A stretch of 13,275 nucleotides of DNA from CAYUWM01 sp964448395 (lineage in GTDB: Bacteria > Chloroflexota > Dehalococcoidia > E44-bin15): positions 1-13,275 of the forward strand of contig CAYUWM010000046.1 of the NCBI GenBank assembly GCA_964448395.1, given 5' to 3'. The translations under genes were made by a program, and so were the position numbers. Shown in pieces: positions 1 to 6,439 of the stretch (position 1 is the first letter of the stretch; every line of letters starts with the position of its first letter). The notes under the pieces are model-generated. The model was not told the origin of the DNA. It did no database searches and worked only from the letters and a program-made list of their open reading frames with translations.

Positions 1-1
1 T

Positions 2-76
2 GCGGGTGTAACTCAGTGGTAGAGTGCTTGCTTCCCAAGCAAGGAGTCGTGGGTTCGAATCCCATCACCCGCTCCA
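2..76 (+). tRNA. tRNA-Gly with anticodon CCC
   Basis: The full cloverleaf can be folded by eye. The acceptor stem pairs 2-8 with 66-72, the D arm is 11-25, the anticodon stem pairs 27-31 with 39-43 around the loop TTCCCAA, and the T arm is 49-65 with the usual TTCGAAT loop. The anticodon at 34-36 is CCC, which reads the glycine codon GGG. The discriminator base is T73, as is usual for bacterial tRNA-Gly, and the 3' CCA is encoded at 74-76. Only one base of upstream sequence is in the window, so the promoter cannot be seen. The next gene begins six bases after the CCA and could be on the same transcript, which RNase processing would then separate. Confidence 0.96.
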
Positions 77-81
77 GATAG

Positions 82-567
82 ATGAACTTCTCGATAGCGG
101 CTATGGATAAATCAATCAGCACAGAGGAGAAAATTCTGCGCTCATCTAAGGTTGTAGCTATCGTTGGTTTATCTGCCGACCGGAAGAAACCGAGCTATGG
201 CGTTGCACAGTATTTGAAGGGACATGGCTATAGGGTTATCCCGGTAAATCCGCGAGAGCAAGAGATTTTAGGTGAAAAGAGTTACGCCAGCCTTACTGAA
301 ATCCCAGAGCCTGTGGATGTGGTGGACATATTCCGACGCTCCGAAAAGGTCGCAGGAGTCGTCGAGGAATCGATTGGCATAGGTGCAAAGGCCGTCTGGA
401 TGCAGGAGGAAGTTGTGAATGGCGAGGCTGCCGCGAGGGCACGGGGATCGGGTCTGGACGTTGTAATGGATAAGTGCATGAAAAAAGAACATCAGCGCAT
501 GTGCGGTGAAGAGCCTTTGCCCCCGGGGGTATGTGAATTGGTGATTGATGATGAGTTTACAACATGA
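82..567 (+). CDS. YccU-like CoA-binding protein (Rossmann fold)
   Basis: This 161-residue protein matches the small CoA-binding family typified by E. coli YccU, related to the CoA-binding domain of succinyl-CoA synthetase. Seen: a glycine-containing beta-alpha segment VVAIVGLS at residues 24-31, the KPSYGVAQYL helix start, VIPVNP near 52-57, PVDVVDIFR near 77-85, AVWMQ near 104-108, and the family's C-terminal MDKC motif near 129-132. The enzyme activity of this family is not established; binding of CoA or a CoA-like nucleotide is expected in the cytoplasm. The start is unsure: neither ATG 82 nor ATG 103 has a clear ribosome site. ATG 103 (residue 8) would give the usual family N-terminus and leave more room after the tRNA. 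It converges on the minus-strand iron-sulfur gene, with 58 bases between them. Confidence 0.88.
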   Translation: MNFSIAAMDKSISTEEKILRSSKVVAIVGLSADRKKPSYGVAQYLKGHGYRVIPVNPREQEILGEKSYASLTEIPEPVDVVDIFRRSEKVAGVVEESIGIGAKAVWMQEEVVNGEAAARARGSGLDVVMDKCMKKEHQRMCGEEPLPPGVCELVIDDEFTT

Positions 568-625
568 ACGCAGTTTGCCTGTATTATAGGTTCGATACTG
601 CAGAGCGATATTTCAATACTTACAG

Positions 626-1627
626 CTATTCCCCGACTTTCGGTCGCCTGACCAGTTTGATCGACTCTGTCTGACACGTCGGCACACATGCGCCGCAGCC
701 GAGGCACTTATCCTGATCTACTATCGCGTATTCGTCTACTCGGATCGCGTTTACCGGACATCGCTCGGCACAGGTACCGCATGCAGTGCACTCCTCCTCG
801 TCCGGTTGTGCTACAAATGGGGAGGGGATGAATGTCGGTACACCCATCTTGTATGTATGGAAGATAGCGCAACAATCCTCGCAGCAGTTGCAGATAAGGC
901 CGTAGATGTTGATAGTGTGTACAAGGCCGTCCTGATTGCATTTCTTAAGCAGCTCCACCAGCTCATCGTAAGTCAACTCGCGGGCCATGCCGTGTTTCAC
1001 CGCCCAGCGGCTGAGCGGACCGGTGTGCACGCACGTCTGCATCATATGCTCGCAGGTGTCTTCCGGGGTGACCAGCGCCCGACTGGTACGGCAGGGGCAT
1101 AGCGAAACACTCCAGTGGCCTGCATCCTTGACGGCTTCGGCGAGGTTCTCTTCGGGCAGCGCATCGTCTGGCAGGGCCAGCATTCCGGCCCATACCGGGG
1201 TGAAGGGAAACCCCAGCTTGGCGAGGGCGCCCTCAGCATGATCCCTGGAAAGCTGGTTCAGTTCTTTGCCCAGTTGCACACTGAAAGGGAATCTGATGCC
1301 GCCCCACATGCCTGTCTCGGTGAGGCCTCCGGCGGTCATGCCCACGCAGCGGTATACCGGGTTTTCATCAGCGGGGTCGTAAATGATAATTCCTTTATCG
1401 GCCATAGTCATAAGTTTTTGTTTTAACTTATCCTTATCCATCGCCAGCCTCTCTGATAGTTCCTCCAGCGTGCCGCCTGTCAACGTTATCTTGACTGCAA
1501 GATGAGCCTCTTCAGGCGTGAACTGCAACCTCACAAGCCTCAGTAGAGCGGGGGTCACCGGACCGCCGACCACGTCTTCCCTGTCGATCATTTCGGCCAG
1601 TTGCTGATAGATATCGTTTTCAGTCAT
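626..1627 (-). CDS. cysteine-rich protein with C-terminal 2[4Fe-4S] ferredoxin domain
   Basis: This 333-residue cytoplasmic protein shows no signal peptide. Three parts are visible. Residues about 50-85 look like a small winged-helix-type segment ending in IIIYD. A middle part is rich in cysteine: CPC at 177-179, C192, C199, C230, and a cluster at 246, 248, 249, 252 and 253. A classical dicluster ferredoxin domain spans 280-318, with C280/283/286/290 followed by proline and C308/311/314/318, where the usual proline after the last cysteine is glutamine. Electron transfer through two [4Fe-4S] clusters is well supported. The middle cysteines may hold a further cluster or metal, which is inference. 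The partner and substrate are unknown. The start is supported by AAGGA eight bases upstream of the ATG; the stop is TAG. It is transcribed away from the receiver/AIPR pair. Confidence 0.85.
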   Translation of the reverse strand: MTENDIYQQLAEMIDREDVVGGPVTPALLRLVRLQFTPEEAHLAVKITLTGGTLEELSERLAMDKDKLKQKLMTMADKGIIIYDPADENPVYRCVGMTAGGLTETGMWGGIRFPFSVQLGKELNQLSRDHAEGALAKLGFPFTPVWAGMLALPDDALPEENLAEAVKDAGHWSVSLCPCRTSRALVTPEDTCEHMMQTCVHTGPLSRWAVKHGMARELTYDELVELLKKCNQDGLVHTINIYGLICNCCEDCCAIFHTYKMGVPTFIPSPFVAQPDEEECTACGTCAERCPVNAIRVDEYAIVDQDKCLGCGACVPTCQTESIKLVRRPKVGE

Positions 1628-1712
1628 GGGAAGTATCCTTGCGATAAGAATCGATTTTATGACACAGGCGGGTTTGTTGGACCCAGCTTAGTATAACACG
1701 GATGCGGCAGTC

Positions 1713-1757
1713 TTATACACTTGCATTGTCCTCGTTTTTTATCGCTAAATCGACCAT
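1713..1757 (-). CDS. possible 14-codon leader mini-ORF
   Basis: On the minus strand an ATG at 1757 opens a frame of 14 codons ending in TAA at 1713-1715, encoding MVDLAIKNEDNASV. What makes it worth listing is its ribosome site: AAAGGAG (1764-1770 on the complement) with a six-base spacer, stronger than that of the iron-sulfur gene 85 bases further on. It has no run of a single amino acid, so it does not look like a classical attenuation leader peptide. It could be a regulatory upstream ORF, the remains of a gene start, or chance. Confidence 0.25.
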   Translation of the reverse strand: MVDLAIKNEDNASV

Positions 1758-1784
1758 ATTGCACTCCTTTAGATATATTTGAAC

Positions 1785-1813
1785 TTGACAGGATAGCTTT
1801 AGGGGTGTAGTGT
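1785..1813 (+). promoter_or_regulatory. candidate sigma-70 promoter for the receiver-AIPR pair
   Basis: A perfect -35 hexamer TTGACA at 1785-1790 is followed after 17 bases by TAGTGT at 1808-1813, which keeps only the TA and final T of the -10 consensus. A start near 1820 would give a leader of about 40 bases before the receiver ATG at 1860, with AAGGA at 1843-1847. The poor -10 suggests a weak or activator-dependent promoter. It overlaps the minus-strand TATAAT at 1814-1819, so the two directions may compete. Confidence 0.35.
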
Positions 1814-1859
1814 ATTATAGGTAAATTGTGTCTCTAATATTGAAGGATACATAACGGTT

Positions 1860-2252
1860 ATGAAAATTCTGCTGGTAGAGGATAATCCTGGAGATGCCAG
1901 GTTGATCGAGGAGATGATTAAGGAGGTAGAAGGTGCCGCCCAGTTAGAGTTTGTACATGTGAAAAGCCTTGCTGAAGCCTTGCAGAGCTTGGACTCTGAT
2001 TCCTTTGAATCGGTGTTGCTGGACCTGGGGCTGCCGGATAGCAGCGGGCTTGATACATTGGTCAAAGTTCACACCCATGCACCGGATATGCCGATCGTGG
2101 TTCTCACCGGGCTTGCCGATGAGGCGGTATCGGCGGAGGCATTGCGGCGCGGGGCAAAAGATTACCTGGTTAAGGGTCGGGTTGACAGCAATGTGCTGGT
2201 ACGCGCCATGCGCTATGCCACCCAGGGCAAGGGAGGGGGGAGGCAAAAATGA
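1860..2252 (+). CDS. stand-alone response-regulator receiver (CheY-like)
   Basis: The 130-residue protein is a receiver domain only. Seen: the acidic pair E7-D8 in LVEDN, the phospho-acceptor D55 in VLLDLGLPD, T83 in VVLTG, and K105 in DYLVKG; all catalytic residues of the family are intact. There is no DNA-binding or enzyme output domain. The end, RYATQGKGGGRQK, looks like the junction where longer hybrid proteins continue into a kinase or GAF domain, so this may be a receiver that lost or never had its output. No histidine kinase lies in the window, so its phosphodonor is encoded elsewhere. Its stop overlaps the start of the AIPR gene (ATGA at 2249-2252), which implies translational coupling. 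The ribosome site AAGGA is 12 bases from the ATG, rather far. Confidence 0.93.
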   Translation: MKILLVEDNPGDARLIEEMIKEVEGAAQLEFVHVKSLAEALQSLDSDSFESVLLDLGLPDSSGLDTLVKVHTHAPDMPIVVLTGLADEAVSAEALRRGAKDYLVKGRVDSNVLVRAMRYATQGKGGGRQK

Positions 2253-4072
2253 CAGAGGTAAAATCTGCCGCAAGCGAAGTCAGAGATATAGCCGACAAGC
2301 TCTATGCCGGGCATACGGCACTAGCCTTCAGGCACTGGGCGCTGTCATGCTTACTGGCTAACCAGGATCCCGATGATGCTGAGTTGAAGAAGCATGTCAA
2401 TCTTGGCGGTTCGGGGAACATGGAGATCGACGGGTACTGGGTCGATGAACTGAACGGAAGGATCATCCTTCTAAAATCAAGGTATTCTTCCGATGAGGGA
2501 GCGTACGTTGCTAGGGCGATGGTCCATTGGTTCAGGGTGGCGACGCAGAAGCTTCACGATGAGGAATATGTTAGAGAGAATGGAAATGCCAATATAAGGG
2601 CGGCACACTCCGAGATACAGCAATTTCTGCTCGACGATGACTATACGCTGTATCTGCCGGTGGTGACCAACCTTCGTGTGGAGCCACAGGCGAAAGAATA
2701 TGCCGATAAAGACGGTCAGGCACCATGGATGTTTGAATATGATGGCCAGAGCCACAGCAAGGACGTGGTAATGGAGATCCTCGATACCAGTGAGCTCGAT
2801 AGTATTCGAGAGGACCTGTTGAAACCCATAGTCATCGCGGAAGCGGAAGAAGCAGCCGAGGCTGGCGAATCAGCCCCTTCGACGCCGCAGGTGGTCTTAA
2901 CCATACCCAAGGGGATGTATCACGAGATCCCGGGGGACTTCCGGGCGGCTGACGCCACCGTGATTGCGAAGGAGATAATCGACGCGTATGACAGGTACCG
3001 GGCGGCGATATTCGAGTTGAACGTGCGTGGTCCACTGGGGGCCAACAAGGTGAATAAGGAGATCGTTAAATCGCTCGAGTTTCCCGTATATAGGAAGAAT
3101 TTTCATGTACTCAACAATGGGCTGACCGTTCTATGTGCATCCTTTCAATATAATGAACAAAAGGGGACCCTTACCATAAACGATTTCCAGGTAGCGAACG
3201 GGTGTCAGACCACGTACACTTTACACAAGTACAAGCATAAAGTCGATGATAACGTATGGCTGAAGCTTACAGTGGTAGAAGGGCATAGCTGGGCTCCGAT
3301 GATAGCCAAATCGACTAACACCCAGAGCACCGTCAGACCTGAAGATTTCGCCAGTCTCGACAGGATTCATGTGGAATTGAGGCGCAAGTTCGGGAGGCTA
3401 GACCCGCCCTGGCTTTACGAGGTTAGACGTGGAGAGAGCAAATTCCACACCGCCGAGCATTTGCAGGGGGAAGCGGATAAGTATGGCGATCGCAAGATCA
3501 CGATGCGCGAGGTGGCCCAGAGCTCTTTATCCTTTATGGGTTATCCCACCATGGCTACATGGAGGCTGCACAGCCTTTTCGATTCCAGAAACGATGAGGG
3601 GGTCGCCCTTTATCGTAAGATATTCAATGATGACGTGGCGTCGGAGCAATTGATGCTGGCCACGCTCGTTAATCGTGCGGTTCACGATAAGGTGGCAGAT
3701 ATAGTAAACAGGAGCGCCGACGATGAGAAGATAGGCAGGCTGGCCAATGTGGACTGGCTTCCGGTAGCCCGCCCCTATATCGTGGGACTGATAGCAGAGT
3801 GGCTTATCATCGATGGCAACTACGGTATAGAGTCGGGAGACTTTTTACCCGTTGAAGCTGCGAGCGCCCGTATCGCGACAATGTCGGACTGGTTCGAAAG
3901 GGCGTTCGATGCTGGGGTAGAGGCGGTGATGTACCGAATGGACGTAACCACCGCGTCGTCGGGTTCGATCAAGTACCTGCGGGAGTTCTTCAGGACACCA
4001 GAGAATTACAAGATGATGGTCGAGCGTCTCAAGAAGCAGATGCTGCACTCCGCTACAAAGCCAAAGATGTAA
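2249..4072 (+). CDS. AIPR-family (abortive infection / phage resistance) protein
   Basis: This 607-residue protein carries the AIPR signature. Residues 258-264 read LNVRGPL; NNGLTVLC follows at 289-296, then VANGCQTT at 315-322, and KSTNTQSTVRPEDF at 354-367. The N-terminal part (about 20-150) resembles the restriction-nuclease-like domain often found in the family, with D61 in MEIDGY and a following strand IILLKSRY at 72-79. Where relatives usually have Q/E-x-K, this protein has K76-S-R78, so nuclease activity is doubtful. Known family members include proteins of phage-exclusion loci; the exact mechanism is not settled. Start: ATG overlapping the receiver stop, with GGGAGGGGGGAGG just upstream. 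The receiver is its only operon partner visible. An acidic, Ala/Glu-rich segment at 196-212 may be a flexible linker between the halves. Confidence is high for the family and low for a defence role here. Confidence 0.88.
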   Translation: MTEVKSAASEVRDIADKLYAGHTALAFRHWALSCLLANQDPDDAELKKHVNLGGSGNMEIDGYWVDELNGRIILLKSRYSSDEGAYVARAMVHWFRVATQKLHDEEYVRENGNANIRAAHSEIQQFLLDDDYTLYLPVVTNLRVEPQAKEYADKDGQAPWMFEYDGQSHSKDVVMEILDTSELDSIREDLLKPIVIAEAEEAAEAGESAPSTPQVVLTIPKGMYHEIPGDFRAADATVIAKEIIDAYDRYRAAIFELNVRGPLGANKVNKEIVKSLEFPVYRKNFHVLNNGLTVLCASFQYNEQKGTLTINDFQVANGCQTTYTLHKYKHKVDDNVWLKLTVVEGHSWAPMIAKSTNTQSTVRPEDFASLDRIHVELRRKFGRLDPPWLYEVRRGESKFHTAEHLQGEADKYGDRKITMREVAQSSLSFMGYPTMATWRLHSLFDSRNDEGVALYRKIFNDDVASEQLMLATLVNRAVHDKVADIVNRSADDEKIGRLANVDWLPVARPYIVGLIAEWLIIDGNYGIESGDFLPVEAASARIATMSDWFERAFDAGVEAVMYRMDVTTASSGSIKYLREFFRTPENYKMMVERLKKQMLHSATKPKM

Positions 4073-4217
4073 ACCGGCGGGTCCGCGGCGATATCGCTGG
4101 AGGTTATTTTATCTTATTCCCTCTCGCATTTTGTAGTTGAACGTTTTTGCATCGCCTGCCCGGTATGATATTACGTTAAAACTATGGCTTGGCGCCTGCA
4201 TGGTAATCAGGTTGTGT

Positions 4218-4245
4218 TGCTAAATATGTAAATCTATGCTATAAG
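4218..4245 (+). promoter_or_regulatory. candidate promoter for the DegV gene
   Basis: TTGCTA at 4218-4223 and TATAAG at 4240-4245 are 16 bases apart (four and five of six consensus bases). A start near 4252 would give a short leader that contains the ribosome site AGGAGG at 4264-4269. The rest of the 4073-4274 gap shows only AT-rich sequence and a short palindrome (GCGATATCGC near 4089) that is too weak to call a terminator. Confidence 0.4.
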
Positions 4246-4274
4246 TCAACTTGTTATTTAGAGAGGAGGCTTAT

Positions 4275-5144
4275 ATGGTCGATGTGCTGGTTATGACCGA
4301 TACCGTCGCCTGTATCCCCGGCGGGCTGGCTGAAGAGCACCGGATAAAGGTGGTTCCAGCGGCCAACATCACCGTTGGCGATAAGGACTATATAGAGGGC
4401 GTAACCCTGAGTGCCGCCGAAGCTTACGAGATAATAAAGCGAGACCCCGATCATTTTATGACGTCGGCGGTCACCCCCGGGCTGCTGCTGGAAGAGTTCC
4501 GCAGATTGAGCAAGGACCATCAGGATATCCTGTTCATAACCATATCTTCCAAGCTAAGTGCGGTGGCCCAATCAGCGAACCTCGCAGCGGAATCTCTGAA
4601 GGAGGAATCGCCTCAAACCAGGATTCGGGTTGTGGATTCCCGGACCTGTGCCGGAGCCGAGGGGCTTATCGCACTGGCGGTGGCCAAGGCGGCGGTGAGA
4701 GGGATGGACCTTGACCGTCTGGCCGGTCTCGCTGAGGAGGTGCGGCAGAAGACGGGCGGCGTGCTGATGCTGGATACGCTGGGTTACACTTACCGCACCG
4801 GCCGCATGACCAAATCGGAGGCGTTGGAAGCCGCCAAGATGAATATCAGGCCGGTGAACCGCATGTCCGATGACGGCACGATGGAATTTATCGACATAGT
4901 GAGGAAGAGGTCGGACGGGCTGAAGAAGATAATTGAGGTAATCAAAGGTGATGCAGAGACCAACGCTCTGCATTTCATGGTTTCGCACGCCGATGCCCCT
5001 GACGTCGCGCAGAGGTTCAGCGAGCAGCTCCAGGAGGAATTCAACTGCCTCAGCATGATAATCAGCGATTACAGCCCGGTGATGGGGTACTCAACCGGTC
5101 CGGGTGCTATCTTCGTCGGTTTCCATCCGGAGCTGAATTTGTGA
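4275..5144 (+). CDS. DegV-family fatty-acid-binding protein
   Basis: This 289-residue protein fits the DegV family, whose members bind a fatty acid and, in Firmicutes, feed it to the fatty acid kinase FakA. Seen: the N-terminal strand VLVMTDTVACIP (family: D-S/T near the start), TSAVTPG near 66-72, the ISSKLSA loop near 92-98, VVDSRTCAGAEGL in the middle, TLGYTYRTGR near 171-180, and the C-terminal STGPGAIFVGF. The length is normal. The start ATG 4275 is chosen because AGGAGG lies five bases upstream; an in-frame TTG at 4251 has no such site. No fatty acid kinase gene is present here, so the partner is unknown. It may be related in lipid use to plsX and acp downstream, but it is probably not on the same transcript, since a promoter candidate starts at its stop codon. 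Confidence 0.93.
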   Translation: MVDVLVMTDTVACIPGGLAEEHRIKVVPAANITVGDKDYIEGVTLSAAEAYEIIKRDPDHFMTSAVTPGLLLEEFRRLSKDHQDILFITISSKLSAVAQSANLAAESLKEESPQTRIRVVDSRTCAGAEGLIALAVAKAAVRGMDLDRLAGLAEEVRQKTGGVLMLDTLGYTYRTGRMTKSEALEAAKMNIRPVNRMSDDGTMEFIDIVRKRSDGLKKIIEVIKGDAETNALHFMVSHADAPDVAQRFSEQLQEEFNCLSMIISDYSPVMGYSTGPGAIFVGFHPELNL

Positions 5145-5167
5145 GAAGCTTGGGTCTGGTATATAAT
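5139..5167 (+). promoter_or_regulatory. candidate promoter of the reductase/dehydratase operon
   Basis: TTGTGA at 5139-5144 (four of six) and a perfect TATAAT at 5162-5167 are separated by exactly 17 bases. The -35 overlaps the last codons and TGA of the DegV gene. Transcription would begin near 5174, leaving a leader of about 125 bases before the first gene at 5300. Confidence 0.5.
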
Positions 5168-5183
5168 ATAGCCACAGGGATTA

Positions 5184-5232
5184 CGAAGCTGAATAAGCGC
5201 TTCGATAAGGTAAAAGGTCACTGAGCGCTTCG
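5184..5232 (+). promoter_or_regulatory. repeat-containing leader segment, possible alternative hairpins
   Basis: The nine-base sequence AGCGCTTCG occurs at 5196-5204 and again at 5224-5232. CGAAGC at 5184-5189 can pair with the GCTTCG of either copy, giving two mutually exclusive stems. This could be a regulatory leader of the operon, but the stems are only six base pairs and it matches no riboswitch class I recognise. Confidence 0.2.
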
Positions 5233-5299
5233 GCTGTATGTTGAATCGGTAAAGCGACTACTGTGTAACACGGTCCCTAACGTTGGAGATATTATAGTT

Positions 5300-6439
5300 T
5301 TGAACGTCCTCGATCGCTTTCGGGAGGCCAACAGGGCCTTCCCTCAAACCAGTCAAATACTAGAGCACAAGAGCCAGGGGAGAAAGGTTTTCGGCTGGCT
5401 TTGCACTTATGTCCCCGAGGAGGTAATACACGCCGCAGGTGCCCTGCCGATAAGGATCATCGGGTATTCGCACGAGGCTGAACTGGATGAGGGCAATGCC
5501 CACCTGTACATCAACAACTGCTCCTTTTCGCGAAGCTGCCTGCAGCTGGGGCTGGAAGGGCAGTACGGTTTCCTCGACGGCGTGGTCGGCGGCTCCACCT
5601 GCGACGGCGCGCGACGCCTGTTCGATGTGTGGCGCCGGTACATCGGGACGCCGTTCCATCACGTTCTGACCGTGCCCCGCAAGTTTGACGAGAAGGCCCA
5701 ACGCCTCTACTACGAAGAGGTTCTCAAATTCAAGCTACATCTGGAGGAGTACCTCGACGTTGCCATTACCGACGATGCGCTTTACCAGTCAACCCTGCTA
5801 CTCAATGACTCGAGAAGTTTACTCAAACGCCTCTACGAGCTGCGCAAACGCGATAAACCGCCGATAACCGGTGCCGAGACCATGGAGGTGCTTAATGCTG
5901 CCTATCGCATGCCCAAGGAGATATTCAATCGTTGGATGGAGGAGCTGCTAGAAGAGCTCGAGACGTCAGGCAAAGCTCACAGCGGCAGGGCGCGGCTCAT
6001 GATTGTCGGCAGCGTCCTGACCAACCCCGAGTTAGTCAAATCGATAGAGGAGCAGGGGGCGCTGGTGGTCACCGACGAGCTGTGCACCAGCACTCGGTAC
6101 TGGGGGGATGAGGTAAAATTGGATGATGGCGTGCCGATCCTTGAGGCTATCTCCCGGCGCTACCTGAATAACTTCCCCTGCGCCCGTATGTACCCGTCCG
6201 ATGAGCGCTTCAACCGGATCATAGACTTCACCCGCGAATACAAGGTCGACGGGGTCATCAGCGAGACGGTGAGGTACTGCGTCCCTTACGCGCACGATTT
6301 GCCTCTGTTAACAAAAAGGCTCGCCGATGAGGGGCTACCCACCCTGGCACTGGATGTGGAGTACGGCACCTCAGGATCGGGACAGATAGCCACCCGGGTG
6401 CAGGCCTTCATGGAGATGCTGGAGGCGGGCAGGAAATGA
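5300..6439 (+). CDS. 2-hydroxyacyl-CoA dehydratase / benzoyl-CoA reductase subunit (BzdN/BcrC-like)
   Basis: The 379-residue protein belongs to the HgdB/FldB/BcrB-BcrC family, whose subunits hold a [4Fe-4S] cluster and the acyl-CoA substrate. Seen: WLCTYVPEEVIHAAGALPIR at 33-52, the family's opening Cys-x2-Pro-Glu motif; VVGGSTCDGARR with C101; and the C-terminal block with C327 in RYCVPY followed by GLPTLALDVEYG and TRVQAFMEML. C35, C101 and C327 are the likely cluster ligands by family pattern. Translation starts at TTG 5300: GGAG lies about 11 bases upstream and no earlier or nearby ATG fits. The length matches the smaller catalytic-type subunit. It overlaps the next gene by ATGA, so the two should be made in equal amounts. 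The substrate is not determined. Confidence 0.87.
   Translation: MNVLDRFREANRAFPQTSQILEHKSQGRKVFGWLCTYVPEEVIHAAGALPIRIIGYSHEAELDEGNAHLYINNCSFSRSCLQLGLEGQYGFLDGVVGGSTCDGARRLFDVWRRYIGTPFHHVLTVPRKFDEKAQRLYYEEVLKFKLHLEEYLDVAITDDALYQSTLLLNDSRSLLKRLYELRKRDKPPITGAETMEVLNAAYRMPKEIFNRWMEELLEELETSGKAHSGRARLMIVGSVLTNPELVKSIEEQGALVVTDELCTSTRYWGDEVKLDDGVPILEAISRRYLNNFPCARMYPSDERFNRIIDFTREYKVDGVISETVRYCVPYAHDLPLLTKRLADEGLPTLALDVEYGTSGSGQIATRVQAFMEMLEAGRK

Larger units (their letters stand above)
1628..1859. promoter_or_regulatory. divergent intergenic control region
   Basis: These 232 bases separate the minus-strand iron-sulfur gene from the plus-strand receiver gene, so both promoters should lie here. 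On the minus strand a perfect TATAAT -10 element lies at 1814-1819 (read as ATTATA on the plus strand), with no convincing -35. This would give the iron-sulfur gene a leader of nearly 200 bases that includes the mini-ORF at 1713-1757. A spaced inverted repeat, GTATAA at 1691-1696 and TTATAC at 1713-1718, could be a protein site or a weak stem. The plus-strand promoter candidate is listed separately. No terminator is seen. Confidence 0.45.

Noticed and set aside
2..76. tRNA gene as an integration site for a mobile island
   Set aside because: No integrase is present and no second copy of the tRNA 3' end was seen in the window.
580..1822. The 12-base sequence TGTATTATAGGT occurs at 580 and at 1811
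   Set aside because: An exact 12-base repeat is expected by chance several times in 13 kb, and nothing else is shared around the copies.
4086..4115. Possible terminator after the AIPR gene
   Set aside because: Only a five-base-pair stem with a G-U pair, then a mixed T-rich stretch rather than a T run; too weak to call.
4184..4231. 15-codon frame before the DegV gene
   Set aside because: It has no ribosome site and no sign of conservation; it overlaps the candidate DegV promoter.
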